From NCBI GenBank assembly GCA_036584525.1, contig JAZHDG010000089.1:1-14480 (forward strand): DNA of 14,480 nucleotides, written 5' to 3'. The notes beneath the pieces were generated by a model. The model was not told where the DNA came from and made no database searches. It saw only the letters and a list, made by a program, of their open reading frames with translations. Positions 6,132 through 14,480 of this stretch are shown here, one piece after another; the stretch's first letter is position 1; each line of letters starts with the position of its first letter. The DNA is from UBA6181 sp016934015. Lineage in GTDB: Bacteria > Bacillota_I > Bacilli_A > Acholeplasmatales > Acholeplasmataceae. The position numbers were made by a program, and so were the translations under genes.

Positions 6132-8510
6132 ATGACACAATCATTTCAAGATAAAGAAGTATTTAAAGACTCATTTATTCAAGGACTTAAAGAAGAATTT
6201 CATGTGGAATTAAAAGATTCTACTGTTTATCAACGATATACGATTTTAGCGAAACTTTTGGATCAAGCTTTGCAAGCAGATTTCAAAAAAACAGAGAAAT
6301 TTATTCGTGAGCATCACATGAAAAAAGCCATTTACTTTTCGATGGAATTTCTCATGGGTCGTCTCATCACCAATAACTTACAAAATAGTGGTCATTATGA
6401 CGTTGTTAAAGCAGCGTTTCAAGATTTAGATATCGACCTAAACGAAGTTGAAGAAACTGAAGTTGATGCAGGTTTAGGTAATGGTGGTTTAGGCAGACTT
6501 GCTGCATGTTTCTTAGATTCTGCAGCATCAACAAATCTACCACTCTATGGAAACAGTTTGCGTTATCAACATGGATTTTTCATTCAAGATATCAAAGATC
6601 ATAAACAGGTGGAATACCCAGATCCTTGGTTAGACCAACCTTTTATATGGGAAGAAAAACGTGAAGATTTAGCGATTAATATTCCGCTTTTTGGTTATGT
6701 TGAACATACAAGGCTCATCAATCCTCAATGGATTAAAGCGATTCCTTACGATGTGAAAATTGTTGGGGACCAAAATGGTGTTGTGACTGGACTTAGACTT
6801 TGGAAAACAGAAGCATCAGAACGCCAACAAATTAAATCGGATTTTTACCTTGATTATTCGAAAAACATTTCCAATGTATTATATCCAGATGATTCTACCG
6901 AAGATGGAAAAACATTGCGTCTGATGCAATCTTATGTCTTTAGTGCTGCTGGTATTAAATCGATTATTCGCGAACATAAAGATCAAGGAAGACATGTTAG
7001 AACACTTCCTGAATACTATGTTTTTCAAATTAATGATACACATCCAACATTAGTTATTCCTGAAATGATGCGAATCTTGATGGATGAAGAACATTTAGGA
7101 TATGATGAAGCTTGGGATATTACGACACGTTCTTGTGCATTTACAAATCATACCATATTAGCAGAAGCTTTAGAAAAGTGGAATAAACAAATATTTAGAA
7201 ACTTATTACCACGTATATATGAAATCATTTATGAAATGAATCGCAGATTTATCATTGAACTTAAACAAAATGGTCAGTTCAATGATGAACAAATCTATAT
7301 GATGCAGCTCATTGGGTCAAACCATGTCAGAATGGCACATATTTGTATTTATGGATCATTTAGTGTGAATGGAGTTGCAGCGCTTCACACAGAGATTTTA
7401 AAGAAGATTGAAATGAAAAATTTCTATAAGCTATATCCTCATAAATTCAACAATAAAACAAATGGGATTACACATCGTCGTTGGCTCATTCATACAAATC
7501 ATGAACTTACAAGCTTACTTGATGAAACGATTGGAACTGATTGGCGTAAGGATTTAAATGGTTTAAAAGCGTTAGAAAATTATATGGATGATCAAAAGGT
7601 TTTAGATCAAGTTGATCAGATGAAATTAGCTAAAAAACAAGCACTCACTGATAAGATTTTTAGAGAACAAGGTGTCGAACTGGATGTTCATAGTATCTTT
7701 GATATTCAAGTTAAGCGACTTCATGAATATAAACGTCAATTAATGAATATCATGCATATTATTTATGTATATCAACGTTTAAAATCAGATGAATCATTTA
7801 AAAAGAATTATGTCGCACATAGCTTTATTTTTGGTGCGAAAGCAGCACCATCATACTTTATGGCGAAACAAGTGATTGAATTGATTAACCGTGTGGCTGA
7901 AATTGTGAATGCTGATCAGGACACGAATAACAAACTTAAAGTTGTGTTTGTTAAAAACTATAATGTCAGTTATGCAGAATATTTAATGCCAGCTGCTGAT
8001 TTATCTGAACAAATCTCAACTGCAACGAAAGAAGCGAGTGGTACAGGTAACATGAAATTTATGATGAACGGAGCGATTACGATTGGGACACTCGATGGTG
8101 CGAATGTTGAAATCGTCGAATACGCTGGTAAGGAAAATGCATTTATCTTTGGACTTACCTCGCAAGAAGTGACTGAACTTCATCAAAAAAACGGCTATAT
8201 GCCGCGAGAAATTTATGATCGTGATGTTAGACTTCAAAGAGTGTTCCAATTTATTCGTGAACTACATCCCAATCCTCAACATTTTGATTATATACTCAAT
8301 AATTTATTAAATAGCGATTATTTTTTAGTGATGAAAGACTTTGCAAGCTACTTAGAAGCACATGAAAAAGCAAATGAAGCCTATAAAGATCGTCAACATT
8401 GGTTAAAAATGAGTATCGCGAATATCGCGAACTCGGGTTATTTTACATCCGATCGTACCATTCAACAATATAATGAAGATATTTGGAAATTAAGAAAAAT
8501 TGAATTTTAA
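6132..8510 (+). CDS. glgP: Glycogen/maltodextrin phosphorylase (GT35)
   Basis: The enzyme releases glucose-1-phosphate from the non-reducing ends of alpha-1,4-glucans using phosphate and a pyridoxal phosphate cofactor, in the cytoplasm. Starting at 6132 it has 792 residues, matching bacterial phosphorylases (about 750-830). Diagnostic blocks appear in order: YFSMEFLMGR near the N-terminus, the glycine-rich DAGLGNGGLGRLAACFLDS, QINDTHPTL, TNHTILAEALEKW, IFDIQVKRLHEYKRQ, and the cofactor site EASGTGNMKF with the PLP lysine at K642. It continues with LDGANVEI and has no signal peptide. It leads a four-gene operon; the next gene starts 15 nt after its stop. Sequence alone does not separate glycogen phosphorylase from maltodextrin phosphorylase. 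The importer upstream suggests maltodextrins, while branching and debranching enzymes downstream suggest branched glucan too. Confidence 0.96.
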   Translation: MTQSFQDKEVFKDSFIQGLKEEFHVELKDSTVYQRYTILAKLLDQALQADFKKTEKFIREHHMKKAIYFSMEFLMGRLITNNLQNSGHYDVVKAAFQDLDIDLNEVEETEVDAGLGNGGLGRLAACFLDSAASTNLPLYGNSLRYQHGFFIQDIKDHKQVEYPDPWLDQPFIWEEKREDLAINIPLFGYVEHTRLINPQWIKAIPYDVKIVGDQNGVVTGLRLWKTEASERQQIKSDFYLDYSKNISNVLYPDDSTEDGKTLRLMQSYVFSAAGIKSIIREHKDQGRHVRTLPEYYVFQINDTHPTLVIPEMMRILMDEEHLGYDEAWDITTRSCAFTNHTILAEALEKWNKQIFRNLLPRIYEIIYEMNRRFIIELKQNGQFNDEQIYMMQLIGSNHVRMAHICIYGSFSVNGVAALHTEILKKIEMKNFYKLYPHKFNNKTNGITHRRWLIHTNHELTSLLDETIGTDWRKDLNGLKALENYMDDQKVLDQVDQMKLAKKQALTDKIFREQGVELDVHSIFDIQVKRLHEYKRQLMNIMHIIYVYQRLKSDESFKKNYVAHSFIFGAKAAPSYFMAKQVIELINRVAEIVNADQDTNNKLKVVFVKNYNVSYAEYLMPAADLSEQISTATKEASGTGNMKFMMNGAITIGTLDGANVEIVEYAGKENAFIFGLTSQEVTELHQKNGYMPREIYDRDVRLQRVFQFIRELHPNPQHFDYILNNLLNSDYFLVMKDFASYLEAHEKANEAYKDRQHWLKMSIANIANSGYFTSDRTIQQYNEDIWKLRKIEF

Positions 8511-8525
8511 AAGTGAGGGGTCTCT

Positions 8526-9818
8526 ATGGCAAGACAAACTGACTTAGGCATTCGTTCCTATACGTTCTATCAGGTATTCCCAAGACAACACAGTAAAACT
8601 CAAGATTTTCAAGGCGTCATCAAAGATTTAGATCGCATTAAAAAAATGGGTGTCGATGTCATATATTTATTACCAATCCATCCCATCGGAGAAGTTTCGA
8701 GAAAAGGATCGAAAGGAAGTCCATATTCAATCGTTGATTACTATGCGATTCATGAAGATTTGGGAATGCTCGAAGATTTTCAAAACTTAATTGATGAAGT
8801 GCATCAAAGAGACATGAAAGTGATGATTGACATCGTCTTTAACCATACCTCAAGAGATTCTGTCTTGGTAAAAGATCATCCCGATTGGTTTTATAAAAAT
8901 TCGAATGGTGAATTTGCGAATCGTGTGGGTGATTGGAGTGATATTACTGACCTTGATTTTAGAAAACATGAAGTTTGGGACTACTTAACAAATGTTTTAA
9001 TGTATTGGGCGAAGATGGTAGATGGTTTCAGATGTGATGTTGCACCATTATTACCGATTGATTTTTGGATTGAAGCGAGAAAAGCCGTTGAAAAAGTGAA
9101 TCCAAATCTCATTTGGTTAACTGAATCAGTACATTTCTCATTTATTAAATACATTCGAGATATGGGATATGACTGTTCAAGTGATTCCCAAATGTATGAA
9201 GCATTCGATATGTGCTATGATTATGATATTTTTGATTATATGGGCGACTATTTAAAAGATCCACATAAGTTATCTCGATGGTTAGAAGAGATTTTTAGAC
9301 AAGAAGTCGTATATCCTAAAAATTATATCAAACTGCGTAGCTTTGAAAATCATGATCAAGTTCGTTTAAGAAGCGTTGTAAGGGATCATCAGCATTTCAT
9401 GCAGATGCTCACCCTAAACTTCTTTATTAAAGGGCCTGCAATGATTTATGCAGGGATGGAGCATCAAGTGAGTCATCGTCCAGATTTATTTGAAGATGAC
9501 TTAGTTCCTTGGAATCCTAAACAATCCGTTGAGAAAACCATTGAACGATTAGCAAAACTAAAAAAACAACCACTATTTGTGAATGGTAATTATCATATGC
9601 ATCATTGTGTGGATGTTGCAGTACTCTCTTATACGTATCAAAATCAATTTATGGTGGGTATTTTCAATCTAGAAAATCAAGATGAAGTCAAGGTGCCTTT
9701 GATTGACGGGAATTATACAAACTTTATGGATGAATCAACCGTTATCGTAAAAAATGGTAAGATTCAATTAAGTGATAAACCAATCATCATTGATACTTCA
9801 AAGGAGCACATTAAATGA
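8526..9818 (+). CDS. Cytoplasmic GH13 alpha-amylase-family enzyme
   Basis: The protein has 430 residues with a GH13 barrel starting almost at the N-terminus (YQVFPRQHS), so there is no N-terminal carbohydrate-binding domain and no signal peptide. The four GH13 regions are complete. Region I is DIVFNH (D102-H107). Region II is GFRCD with nucleophile D171. Region III is LTES with acid/base E200. Region IV is FENHD, with H276 and stabiliser D277. A GSPYSIVDYYAIHEDLG segment (64-80) and a small C-terminal beta domain (about 345-430) complete it. It should hydrolyse or transglycosylate alpha-1,4-linked maltodextrins. Whether it is an amylase, maltogenic enzyme or alpha-glucosidase is not decided by what can be seen. 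GAGGGG (8515-8520) precedes ATG 8526. Its TGA stop overlaps the next start as ATGA, implying translational coupling. Confidence 0.85.
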   Translation: MARQTDLGIRSYTFYQVFPRQHSKTQDFQGVIKDLDRIKKMGVDVIYLLPIHPIGEVSRKGSKGSPYSIVDYYAIHEDLGMLEDFQNLIDEVHQRDMKVMIDIVFNHTSRDSVLVKDHPDWFYKNSNGEFANRVGDWSDITDLDFRKHEVWDYLTNVLMYWAKMVDGFRCDVAPLLPIDFWIEARKAVEKVNPNLIWLTESVHFSFIKYIRDMGYDCSSDSQMYEAFDMCYDYDIFDYMGDYLKDPHKLSRWLEEIFRQEVVYPKNYIKLRSFENHDQVRLRSVVRDHQHFMQMLTLNFFIKGPAMIYAGMEHQVSHRPDLFEDDLVPWNPKQSVEKTIERLAKLKKQPLFVNGNYHMHHCVDVAVLSYTYQNQFMVGIFNLENQDEVKVPLIDGNYTNFMDESTVIVKNGKIQLSDKPIIIDTSKEHIK

Positions 9819-11773
9819 GAGCATTCATCGATGATTTTCAATTAATTCGTGTTGAAAGTTATGATTATATTTATCAAATTTCAGTTCAAGACAACCATAT
9901 AAACTGGGTAAAAAACGAAGGTTTTAACCAGTTTTTTGCCTTAGACAAACCGATTGATTTTCAAAAAAATGATAAGATTTGGATTAATGATTGTCCTTTC
10001 CCATTAGAAATTGGAGTAGTCACATTAAAGAAATCATTTGAACAAAAATATCGTTATGAAGGTGAACTTGGAGCAATTTATCATCCAGATTATACCATTT
10101 TTAGAGTATTTTCTCCTGTAGCTTCTGAAGTTATTTTAGTATTAGGTGACGATGAATATGTCATGAATTATTTTGAACCCATTTGGGAACTTAAAGTTTT
10201 AGGAGATCAAAAGAACAAAACATATGCTTATAAGGTCCGTTTAGTGGATACATACAAAGAAGTGAAAGATCCTTACACGAAAGCTACGACCACAGATTAC
10301 AGTGTCGTTATCGATTTTAATGATACAGAAAAAATTAATCCAACACCAATTACATTAAAAAATTATGTGGATGCTGTCATTTATGAAGGTCATGTCAGAG
10401 ATTTAACGATTAATTTAGATGTTGAATCAAAAGGAACTTTTTTAGGTCTTACTGAATATAGTAAAAAGTTAAAATCTAATGTCTTAAAGTATATTAAAAA
10501 GTTAGGAATGACTCATTTACAATTACTTCCAGTTTTTGATTTTGGTGGTGTCGATGATCGAAACAAAGAACTTAAATATAATTGGGGATATAATCCAGAA
10601 CAATATTTCGCCATTGATGGTTTTTATAGTATGAATCCTGATGATCCTTATGAACGGATTAATAGCTTTAAAAAAGTCATCAATGAAGCTCATGATATGG
10701 GCTTAGGTGTCAACATGGATGTCGTTTATAATCACATCTATGAATATTTAAATTATCCTTATGATGATTTAGTTCCGGGGTATTTTTATCGTCATGATGC
10801 TAAAAACAAAATGACCGATGCTTCTTATTGTGGAAATGACGTAGAAACAAGAAACTTCATGGTCAGAAAACTTATTGTCGATAGCTTAGTTCATTTTGCA
10901 AAAATGTATCAAATCGATGGATTTAGATTTGATTTAATGGGACTACTAGATGTTGAGACAATGCTTGAAATTGAAAAAGAACTTAAAAAGATTAATCCTT
11001 ATATCATGCTCTATGGTGAAGGATGGAATATGATTACTGAAGTTCCACCAAGACAGAGATCAAATATGCAAAATCATCAATCATTTATGGGTTATGCACA
11101 TTTTAACGATACTTATCGTAATACTTTTAAAGGTGAACTACATGGTCCTGGTTGTGGCTACGCGATGGGCAATTTAACATTAGCTCAAAAAGCGATGGAT
11201 TGCCTTATTGGATCACCCAGTATGTTTTTATCACCTAATCAAACGATAAACTACGTAGAATGTCATGATAACTTAACTTTCTATGATAAGATGTTATTGA
11301 GCTGTGGGTTTGAGAAAACCGAATTTCGGGTTGCTCAAGATTTTGTGAACCATTTGATTGCAATCAGTCAAGGAGTGCCTTTCTATCATGCAGGACAAGA
11401 GTTTTATCGTTCAAAAAAAGGCGTTGAAAACTCTTATAATAGTCCAGATGAAATTAATCAAATCCATTGGAATATTCATGTTGAAGGTGTGAAAAAATTA
11501 AGAAAATTATTATCTATTCGTAAACGATATGCCGCATATCGTCAAACCGAATATTTAGATAATGTTTCTATTCGTAAAGAACATAATACCTTGATTTACA
11601 CGATTGAAACGAAAAAATACAAGTTAATTCATTATATTAAACCTTATGCATCTATTGAACGTTTTTCACTTCATGAAGGAAAGTTGTTATTTCCATCTCA
11701 AAAAGTATTGAATGAAGAACAACATATTTATGTTGATCATCCTGGAATATATATCGTTTATATCAAAAAATAA
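9815..11773 (+). CDS. Type I pullulanase-like glycogen/limit-dextrin debranching enzyme
   Basis: This enzyme cleaves alpha-1,6 branch points in branched maltodextrins or glycogen. The 652 residues contain an N-terminal region of unclear fold (1-85) and a CBM48-type beta domain (about 86-170, TIFRVFSPVASEVILVL). The catalytic barrel carries the type I pullulanase signature YNWGYNP (255-261). GH13 regions are MDVVYNH (301-307), GFRFD with nucleophile D373, YGEGW with acid/base E402, and VECHDN with stabiliser D485. A C-terminal beta domain follows. There is no signal peptide, so it acts in the cytoplasm, unlike secreted PulA. AAGGAG (9801-9806) lies 8 nt before the start, and the ATGA overlap couples it to the preceding gene. 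The gene would be named pulA in most Firmicutes annotations; glgX-type enzymes lack the YNWGYNP motif. Confidence 0.9.
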   Translation: MRAFIDDFQLIRVESYDYIYQISVQDNHINWVKNEGFNQFFALDKPIDFQKNDKIWINDCPFPLEIGVVTLKKSFEQKYRYEGELGAIYHPDYTIFRVFSPVASEVILVLGDDEYVMNYFEPIWELKVLGDQKNKTYAYKVRLVDTYKEVKDPYTKATTTDYSVVIDFNDTEKINPTPITLKNYVDAVIYEGHVRDLTINLDVESKGTFLGLTEYSKKLKSNVLKYIKKLGMTHLQLLPVFDFGGVDDRNKELKYNWGYNPEQYFAIDGFYSMNPDDPYERINSFKKVINEAHDMGLGVNMDVVYNHIYEYLNYPYDDLVPGYFYRHDAKNKMTDASYCGNDVETRNFMVRKLIVDSLVHFAKMYQIDGFRFDLMGLLDVETMLEIEKELKKINPYIMLYGEGWNMITEVPPRQRSNMQNHQSFMGYAHFNDTYRNTFKGELHGPGCGYAMGNLTLAQKAMDCLIGSPSMFLSPNQTINYVECHDNLTFYDKMLLSCGFEKTEFRVAQDFVNHLIAISQGVPFYHAGQEFYRSKKGVENSYNSPDEINQIHWNIHVEGVKKLRKLLSIRKRYAAYRQTEYLDNVSIRKEHNTLIYTIETKKYKLIHYIKPYASIERFSLHEGKLLFPSQKVLNEEQHIYVDHPGIYIVYIKK

Positions 11774-11786
11774 AAAGGAGTAAATT

Positions 11787-13631
11787 ATGCGACCCATTAG
11801 TGACCATGATGTCAATGAATTTTTACTTGGCCGTTCAAGTAATAGTTATGAGTTTTTTGGTGCGCATTTATTAAGAGAACACGGTGAAGTTTATGCAACA
11901 GAATTTACAGTATACGCTCCCAATGCCAAAGAAGTCAGATTGATTGCAGAATTCAATCAATTTGAAGGCTGGAAACATGTACTGACCAAAATTCATCATG
12001 CCGGCATTTATCGTATTGAAATTCCTGGAAATTATGAATGGTCAACTTATAAATATGAAATCCATACCCATTCAGGTCGGATTTTGTATAAAGCAGACCC
12101 TTATGGGTATTATGCGGAATTAAGACCAGGAACCGCTTCAAAAGTTTATGATATCGTTGGATATCCATGGAAAGATCAAGATTGGTTTTATACAAAGAAA
12201 AAGAGTTATGAACAACCACTTTTAATTTATGAAGTTCATTTAGGTTCTTGGCGTCGCAAATTTGGAGGCTTTAAACCTTATAATGAAGTCGTTGATGAAC
12301 TCGTTATCTATATTAAAGAACAAGGATTTACCCATGTTGAATTAATGCCAGTTTACGAACATCCTCTCGATGATTCATGGGGATACCAAGGCACAGGTTT
12401 TTTCGCTGCGACATCCCGTTATGGTGTTCCAAAAGACTTTATGTATTTTATTGAACGGATGCACCAAGAAGGTATTGGTGTGATTCAAGATTGGGTTTTA
12501 GGACATATCTGCAAAGATGCCCATGGTTTATCCTTTTTCGATGGCACACCACTTTATGAGTTTAATGATCGTGACCGAAGAGAAAATGTCACTTGGGGTA
12601 CGGATAACCTCGATTTTTCAAAAGGTATTACCCGAAGTTTCATGTTATCTGCTCTTAATTTCTGGGTTGAATATTTTCATGTCGATGGGTTTAGAATTGA
12701 TGCCGTATCGAATCTGATTTATTATTTAGGCAATCGTGAAAAAGGCACCAATACGGATGCGATTAATTTCTTAAGACAAATTTCCTATCATTTATTTGGT
12801 AAAGATGATCGTATTTTGTTCATGGCAGAAGATTCTACAGATTTCCCACATGTCACTCATCCAGTCGATATGGGTGGCATTGGATTTAACTATAAATGGA
12901 ATATGGGGTTTATGAATGATGTCCTTCGTTATTTTAAAGAAGATCCAATTCATCGTAAATACCATCATGGTAAAATTACATTTGGCTTAGTTTACGCATT
13001 TAACGAACAATTTGTCTTACCTTTCTCTCATGATGAAGTCGTGCATATGAAGGGTAGTTTAATCAATAAAATGCCAGGTGATTATTTTCAAAAATTCGCG
13101 AATTGGCGGCTCCTTTTAACACTTTGGATGACCCATCCTGGGAAGAAATTATTATTCATGGGTCAAGAGTTTGCTTCATTCTCTGAATGGGCATTCCAAA
13201 AAGAGTTGGATTGGAATTTATTTGATTTTCCAGCCCATCAAATGGCAAATCGTTTCTTTAGAGATTTAGCACAAGTCTATCGCCATCATGATGCCCTCTA
13301 TCAGTATGATCATCATCCGAAAGGATTTGAATGGTCTGTTGTTAATGATGAAGCACAAAGTGTCTTTTCCTTCATTCGAAGAAGTGATACAGAAACACTG
13401 GTCATTATTTTGAATATGACACCCAATGTCCATGAGTTTTATGAAATTGGCGTTCCTAAATTTGGTCGTTATGAAGAAATTCTAAATAGCGATAAAGATA
13501 TTTATTTTGGTAGTAACCAATATAATGGGGTTCAACTTCACACGGTTAAACGCCAAACAAACCAATTTCAATATTATATTAAACCAAAACTTGGACCTTT
13601 ATCAGGTATTATCTTAAGACATAAAAAATAA
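11787..13631 (+). CDS. glgB: 1,4-alpha-glucan branching enzyme GlgB
   Basis: GlgB cuts alpha-1,4 chains and rejoins them as alpha-1,6 branches. At 614 residues it is a short form lacking the extra N1 domain of enterobacterial enzymes. A CBM48 domain (about 15-115, FFGAH...TEFTVYAPNAKEVRLI) leads into YEVHLGSWRRK (148-158), ELMPVYEHPLDDSWGYQGTG and the barrel. Region I is DWVLGHICKDAHGL (D235). Region II is GFRIDAVSNLIY, with nucleophile D305. Region III is MAEDST, with acid/base E348. Region IV is SHDEVVHMKGS, with H415 and stabiliser D416. FMGQEFASFSEW and the C-terminal beta domain follow. Region I usually reads DWVPGHF, so L238 and I241 are unusual, as is M421 where G is common. All catalytic residues remain. 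AAAGGAG ends 6 nt before the ATG, and the gene follows the pullulanase-like gene after 13 nt. Confidence 0.95.
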   Translation: MRPISDHDVNEFLLGRSSNSYEFFGAHLLREHGEVYATEFTVYAPNAKEVRLIAEFNQFEGWKHVLTKIHHAGIYRIEIPGNYEWSTYKYEIHTHSGRILYKADPYGYYAELRPGTASKVYDIVGYPWKDQDWFYTKKKSYEQPLLIYEVHLGSWRRKFGGFKPYNEVVDELVIYIKEQGFTHVELMPVYEHPLDDSWGYQGTGFFAATSRYGVPKDFMYFIERMHQEGIGVIQDWVLGHICKDAHGLSFFDGTPLYEFNDRDRRENVTWGTDNLDFSKGITRSFMLSALNFWVEYFHVDGFRIDAVSNLIYYLGNREKGTNTDAINFLRQISYHLFGKDDRILFMAEDSTDFPHVTHPVDMGGIGFNYKWNMGFMNDVLRYFKEDPIHRKYHHGKITFGLVYAFNEQFVLPFSHDEVVHMKGSLINKMPGDYFQKFANWRLLLTLWMTHPGKKLLFMGQEFASFSEWAFQKELDWNLFDFPAHQMANRFFRDLAQVYRHHDALYQYDHHPKGFEWSVVNDEAQSVFSFIRRSDTETLVIILNMTPNVHEFYEIGVPKFGRYEEILNSDKDIYFGSNQYNGVQLHTVKRQTNQFQYYIKPKLGPLSGIILRHKK

Positions 13632-13636
13632 TTAAA

Positions 13637-13661
13637 AAGAGCAGATGTAGAATCTGCTCTT
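13637..13661. terminator. Shared (bidirectional) terminator between glgB and the convergent lacI-type gene
   Basis: AAGAGCAGAT (13637-13646) pairs perfectly with ATCTGCTCTT (13652-13661) around a GTAGA loop. Read on the minus strand the stem is followed by a run of T (complement of A 13634-13638), giving a good terminator for the regulator. Read on the plus strand it is followed only by ATTTCTTATTT, which is weaker. The regulator's stop codon overlaps the hairpin base. Confidence 0.8.
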
Positions 13662-14480
13662 ATTTCTTATTTGTTGTTTCTCTTTCAACAAAACTGACAT
13701 CCATAATATCGTGTAAACTTTCAAGTTCAACCCCACGAATCAATTTCGTCAAGTTAATGAAAGCTTGTTTTCCCATGAGATTCACCGATTGATGAATCGT
13801 TGATATTGAAGGGATAACCCAATTGGAATAAGGAATATCATCAAAACCGATGAGTGATACATCGTCGGGTATTTTTTTACCCATACGCTGTAAGATGTTC
13901 ATGGCTGCAAAAGCTAAGGTATCAGAGAATGTAAAGATACCATCGACTTGAGGATTTTTTAGAAGAATTTCTTCCATGAGTTTGACATCAGGATTGACTA
14001 AATCGAAATCATAGATATCAACAAATAAATTTTTCTTTTTAGTTTCATTTAAAAATCCCATCGTACGTTCCATGGTGGTAATTAAGAATGAAGGACCACG
14101 TAATAAAATCAAGTTTTTTCTTCCACATTCTAAAAGTCTTTGGGCTGCAAGTGAACCACCCTTGACATTGTCAGAGGTTATGGATGGAATATTTTCGTTT
14201 AAAATGTGATCAACCGTGATGATTGGAATGTTAATTTCAGATAATTTATCAATACTTGAGAAGTTTGATGCGATAATGAGACCTTCCACATTATAAGATT
14301 CGAAGAAGCGTAAGTATTCGATTTCACGATCTGGATCATCTTGAGTATGGCAAAACATAATTTTATAACCATAAGCAGATGCTTGTGATTCAATACCTTC
14401 TAAAAGTTCACCATAAAAAGATGGACCAATATGTGGGACAATAACACCAATGATTTTAGAGCTTCTTGAAGTTAAACTTC
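13660..14480 (-). CDS. LacI-family transcriptional regulator (N-terminal DNA-binding domain beyond window edge)
   Basis: The frame is open to the window edge, giving 272 residues plus the TAA stop; a full LacI-family protein has about 330-345. The visible N-terminus reads SLTSRSSKIIGVIVPHIGPSFYGELLEGIE, the usual junction between the helix-turn-helix/hinge and the periplasmic-binding-like sensor domain. The missing ~60 residues are therefore the DNA-binding headpiece. Further landmarks are VEGLIIA, the strand IPIITVDH, TSDNVKGGSLAAQRLLECG, VDGIFTFSDTLAFAAMNILQRMG, IPDDVSLIGFDDIPYS, STIHQSVNLMGKQAF and a C-terminal SFVERETT. The internal ATG at 14356-14358 is not a start. Facing glgB across a shared terminator, it is a plausible maltose-responsive regulator (MalR-like) of this locus. 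The ligand cannot be read directly. Confidence 0.92.
   Translation of the reverse strand, partial: SLTSRSSKIIGVIVPHIGPSFYGELLEGIESQASAYGYKIMFCHTQDDPDREIEYLRFFESYNVEGLIIASNFSSIDKLSEINIPIITVDHILNENIPSITSDNVKGGSLAAQRLLECGRKNLILLRGPSFLITTMERTMGFLNETKKKNLFVDIYDFDLVNPDVKLMEEILLKNPQVDGIFTFSDTLAFAAMNILQRMGKKIPDDVSLIGFDDIPYSNWVIPSISTIHQSVNLMGKQAFINLTKLIRGVELESLHDIMDVSFVERETTNKK

Noticed and set aside
9815..9818. Mycoplasma-type genetic code (TGA read as tryptophan)
   Set aside because: TGA at 9816-9818 ends the GH13 frame in a normal ATGA start-stop overlap, and all tryptophans seen in the genes are TGG.
12517..12717. 66-codon plus-strand frame within glgB
   Set aside because: It is an alternative frame of a fully conserved GlgB segment including the catalytic region II, with no independent start signal.
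14199..14393. 64-codon minus-strand frame overlapping the regulator
   Set aside because: It is out of frame with the LacI-family protein, whose conserved domain continues uninterrupted through the region to the window edge.
1..14480. CRISPR arrays, tRNA/rRNA genes, insertion sequences, phage or defence genes
   Set aside because: No repeat-spacer pattern, tRNA cloverleaf, transposase or inverted-repeat ends were seen. Coding genes fill almost the entire window and intergenic gaps are all below 300 bases.

Overview
This AT-rich window is a maltodextrin/alpha-glucan uptake and breakdown locus. It looks like a low-GC Gram-positive or Mollicutes-related bacterium, such as an Acholeplasma/Izemoplasma-like member of the Bacilli lineage. 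That placement is inferred from base composition, AAGGAGG-type ribosome binding sites, short hairpin-plus-T terminators and protein style. The standard code is in use. Tryptophan is always TGG in the genes read here, and TGA serves as a stop in the ATGA overlap at 9815-9818, which argues against a Mycoplasma/Spiroplasma code.

Region 1 (1-4108) is the end of a maltose/maltodextrin ABC importer operon. It holds the 3' end of malE (binding protein), then malF and malG (permeases), closed by a strong terminator. No ATPase (MalK/MsmX) is visible. Both permeases are unusually long. MalF carries about 340 extracytoplasmic residues between its first two membrane segments, ahead of the normal core. 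MalG carries about 180 extra N-terminal residues formed by a gapless 105-residue duplication. The malE-malF gap can fold into two competing hairpins, one of which covers the malF Shine-Dalgarno.

Region 2 (4109-5946) is a small unit with its own extended -10 promoter. It encodes a YciI-like protein and a multi-spanning O-antigen ligase/polymerase (Wzy/WaaL-like) protein, and ends in a terminator.

Region 3 (5883-13661) is a regulatory gap followed by a tight four-gene operon: glycogen/maltodextrin phosphorylase, a short cytoplasmic GH13 alpha-amylase-family enzyme, a type I pullulanase-like debranching enzyme, and a branching enzyme (GlgB). The gap contains a perfect catabolite-responsive-element (cre/LacI-family operator) match, a second near match 154 bp away, and two TTCA-N2-TGAA palindromes. 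Imported maltodextrins would be cut by phosphorolysis, hydrolysis and debranching, or reshaped by GlgB. No glycogen synthase or ADP-glucose pyrophosphorylase gene is present here.

Region 4 (13660-14480, minus strand) is a convergent LacI-family regulator cut by the window edge before its DNA-binding domain. It is a plausible MalR for this locus. A shared 10-bp hairpin separates it from glgB. There are no RNA genes, CRISPR arrays, insertion sequences or gene-free stretches above 300 bases. I found no clearly new multi-gene system; the most unusual elements are the two remodelled permeases and the regulatory gaps.
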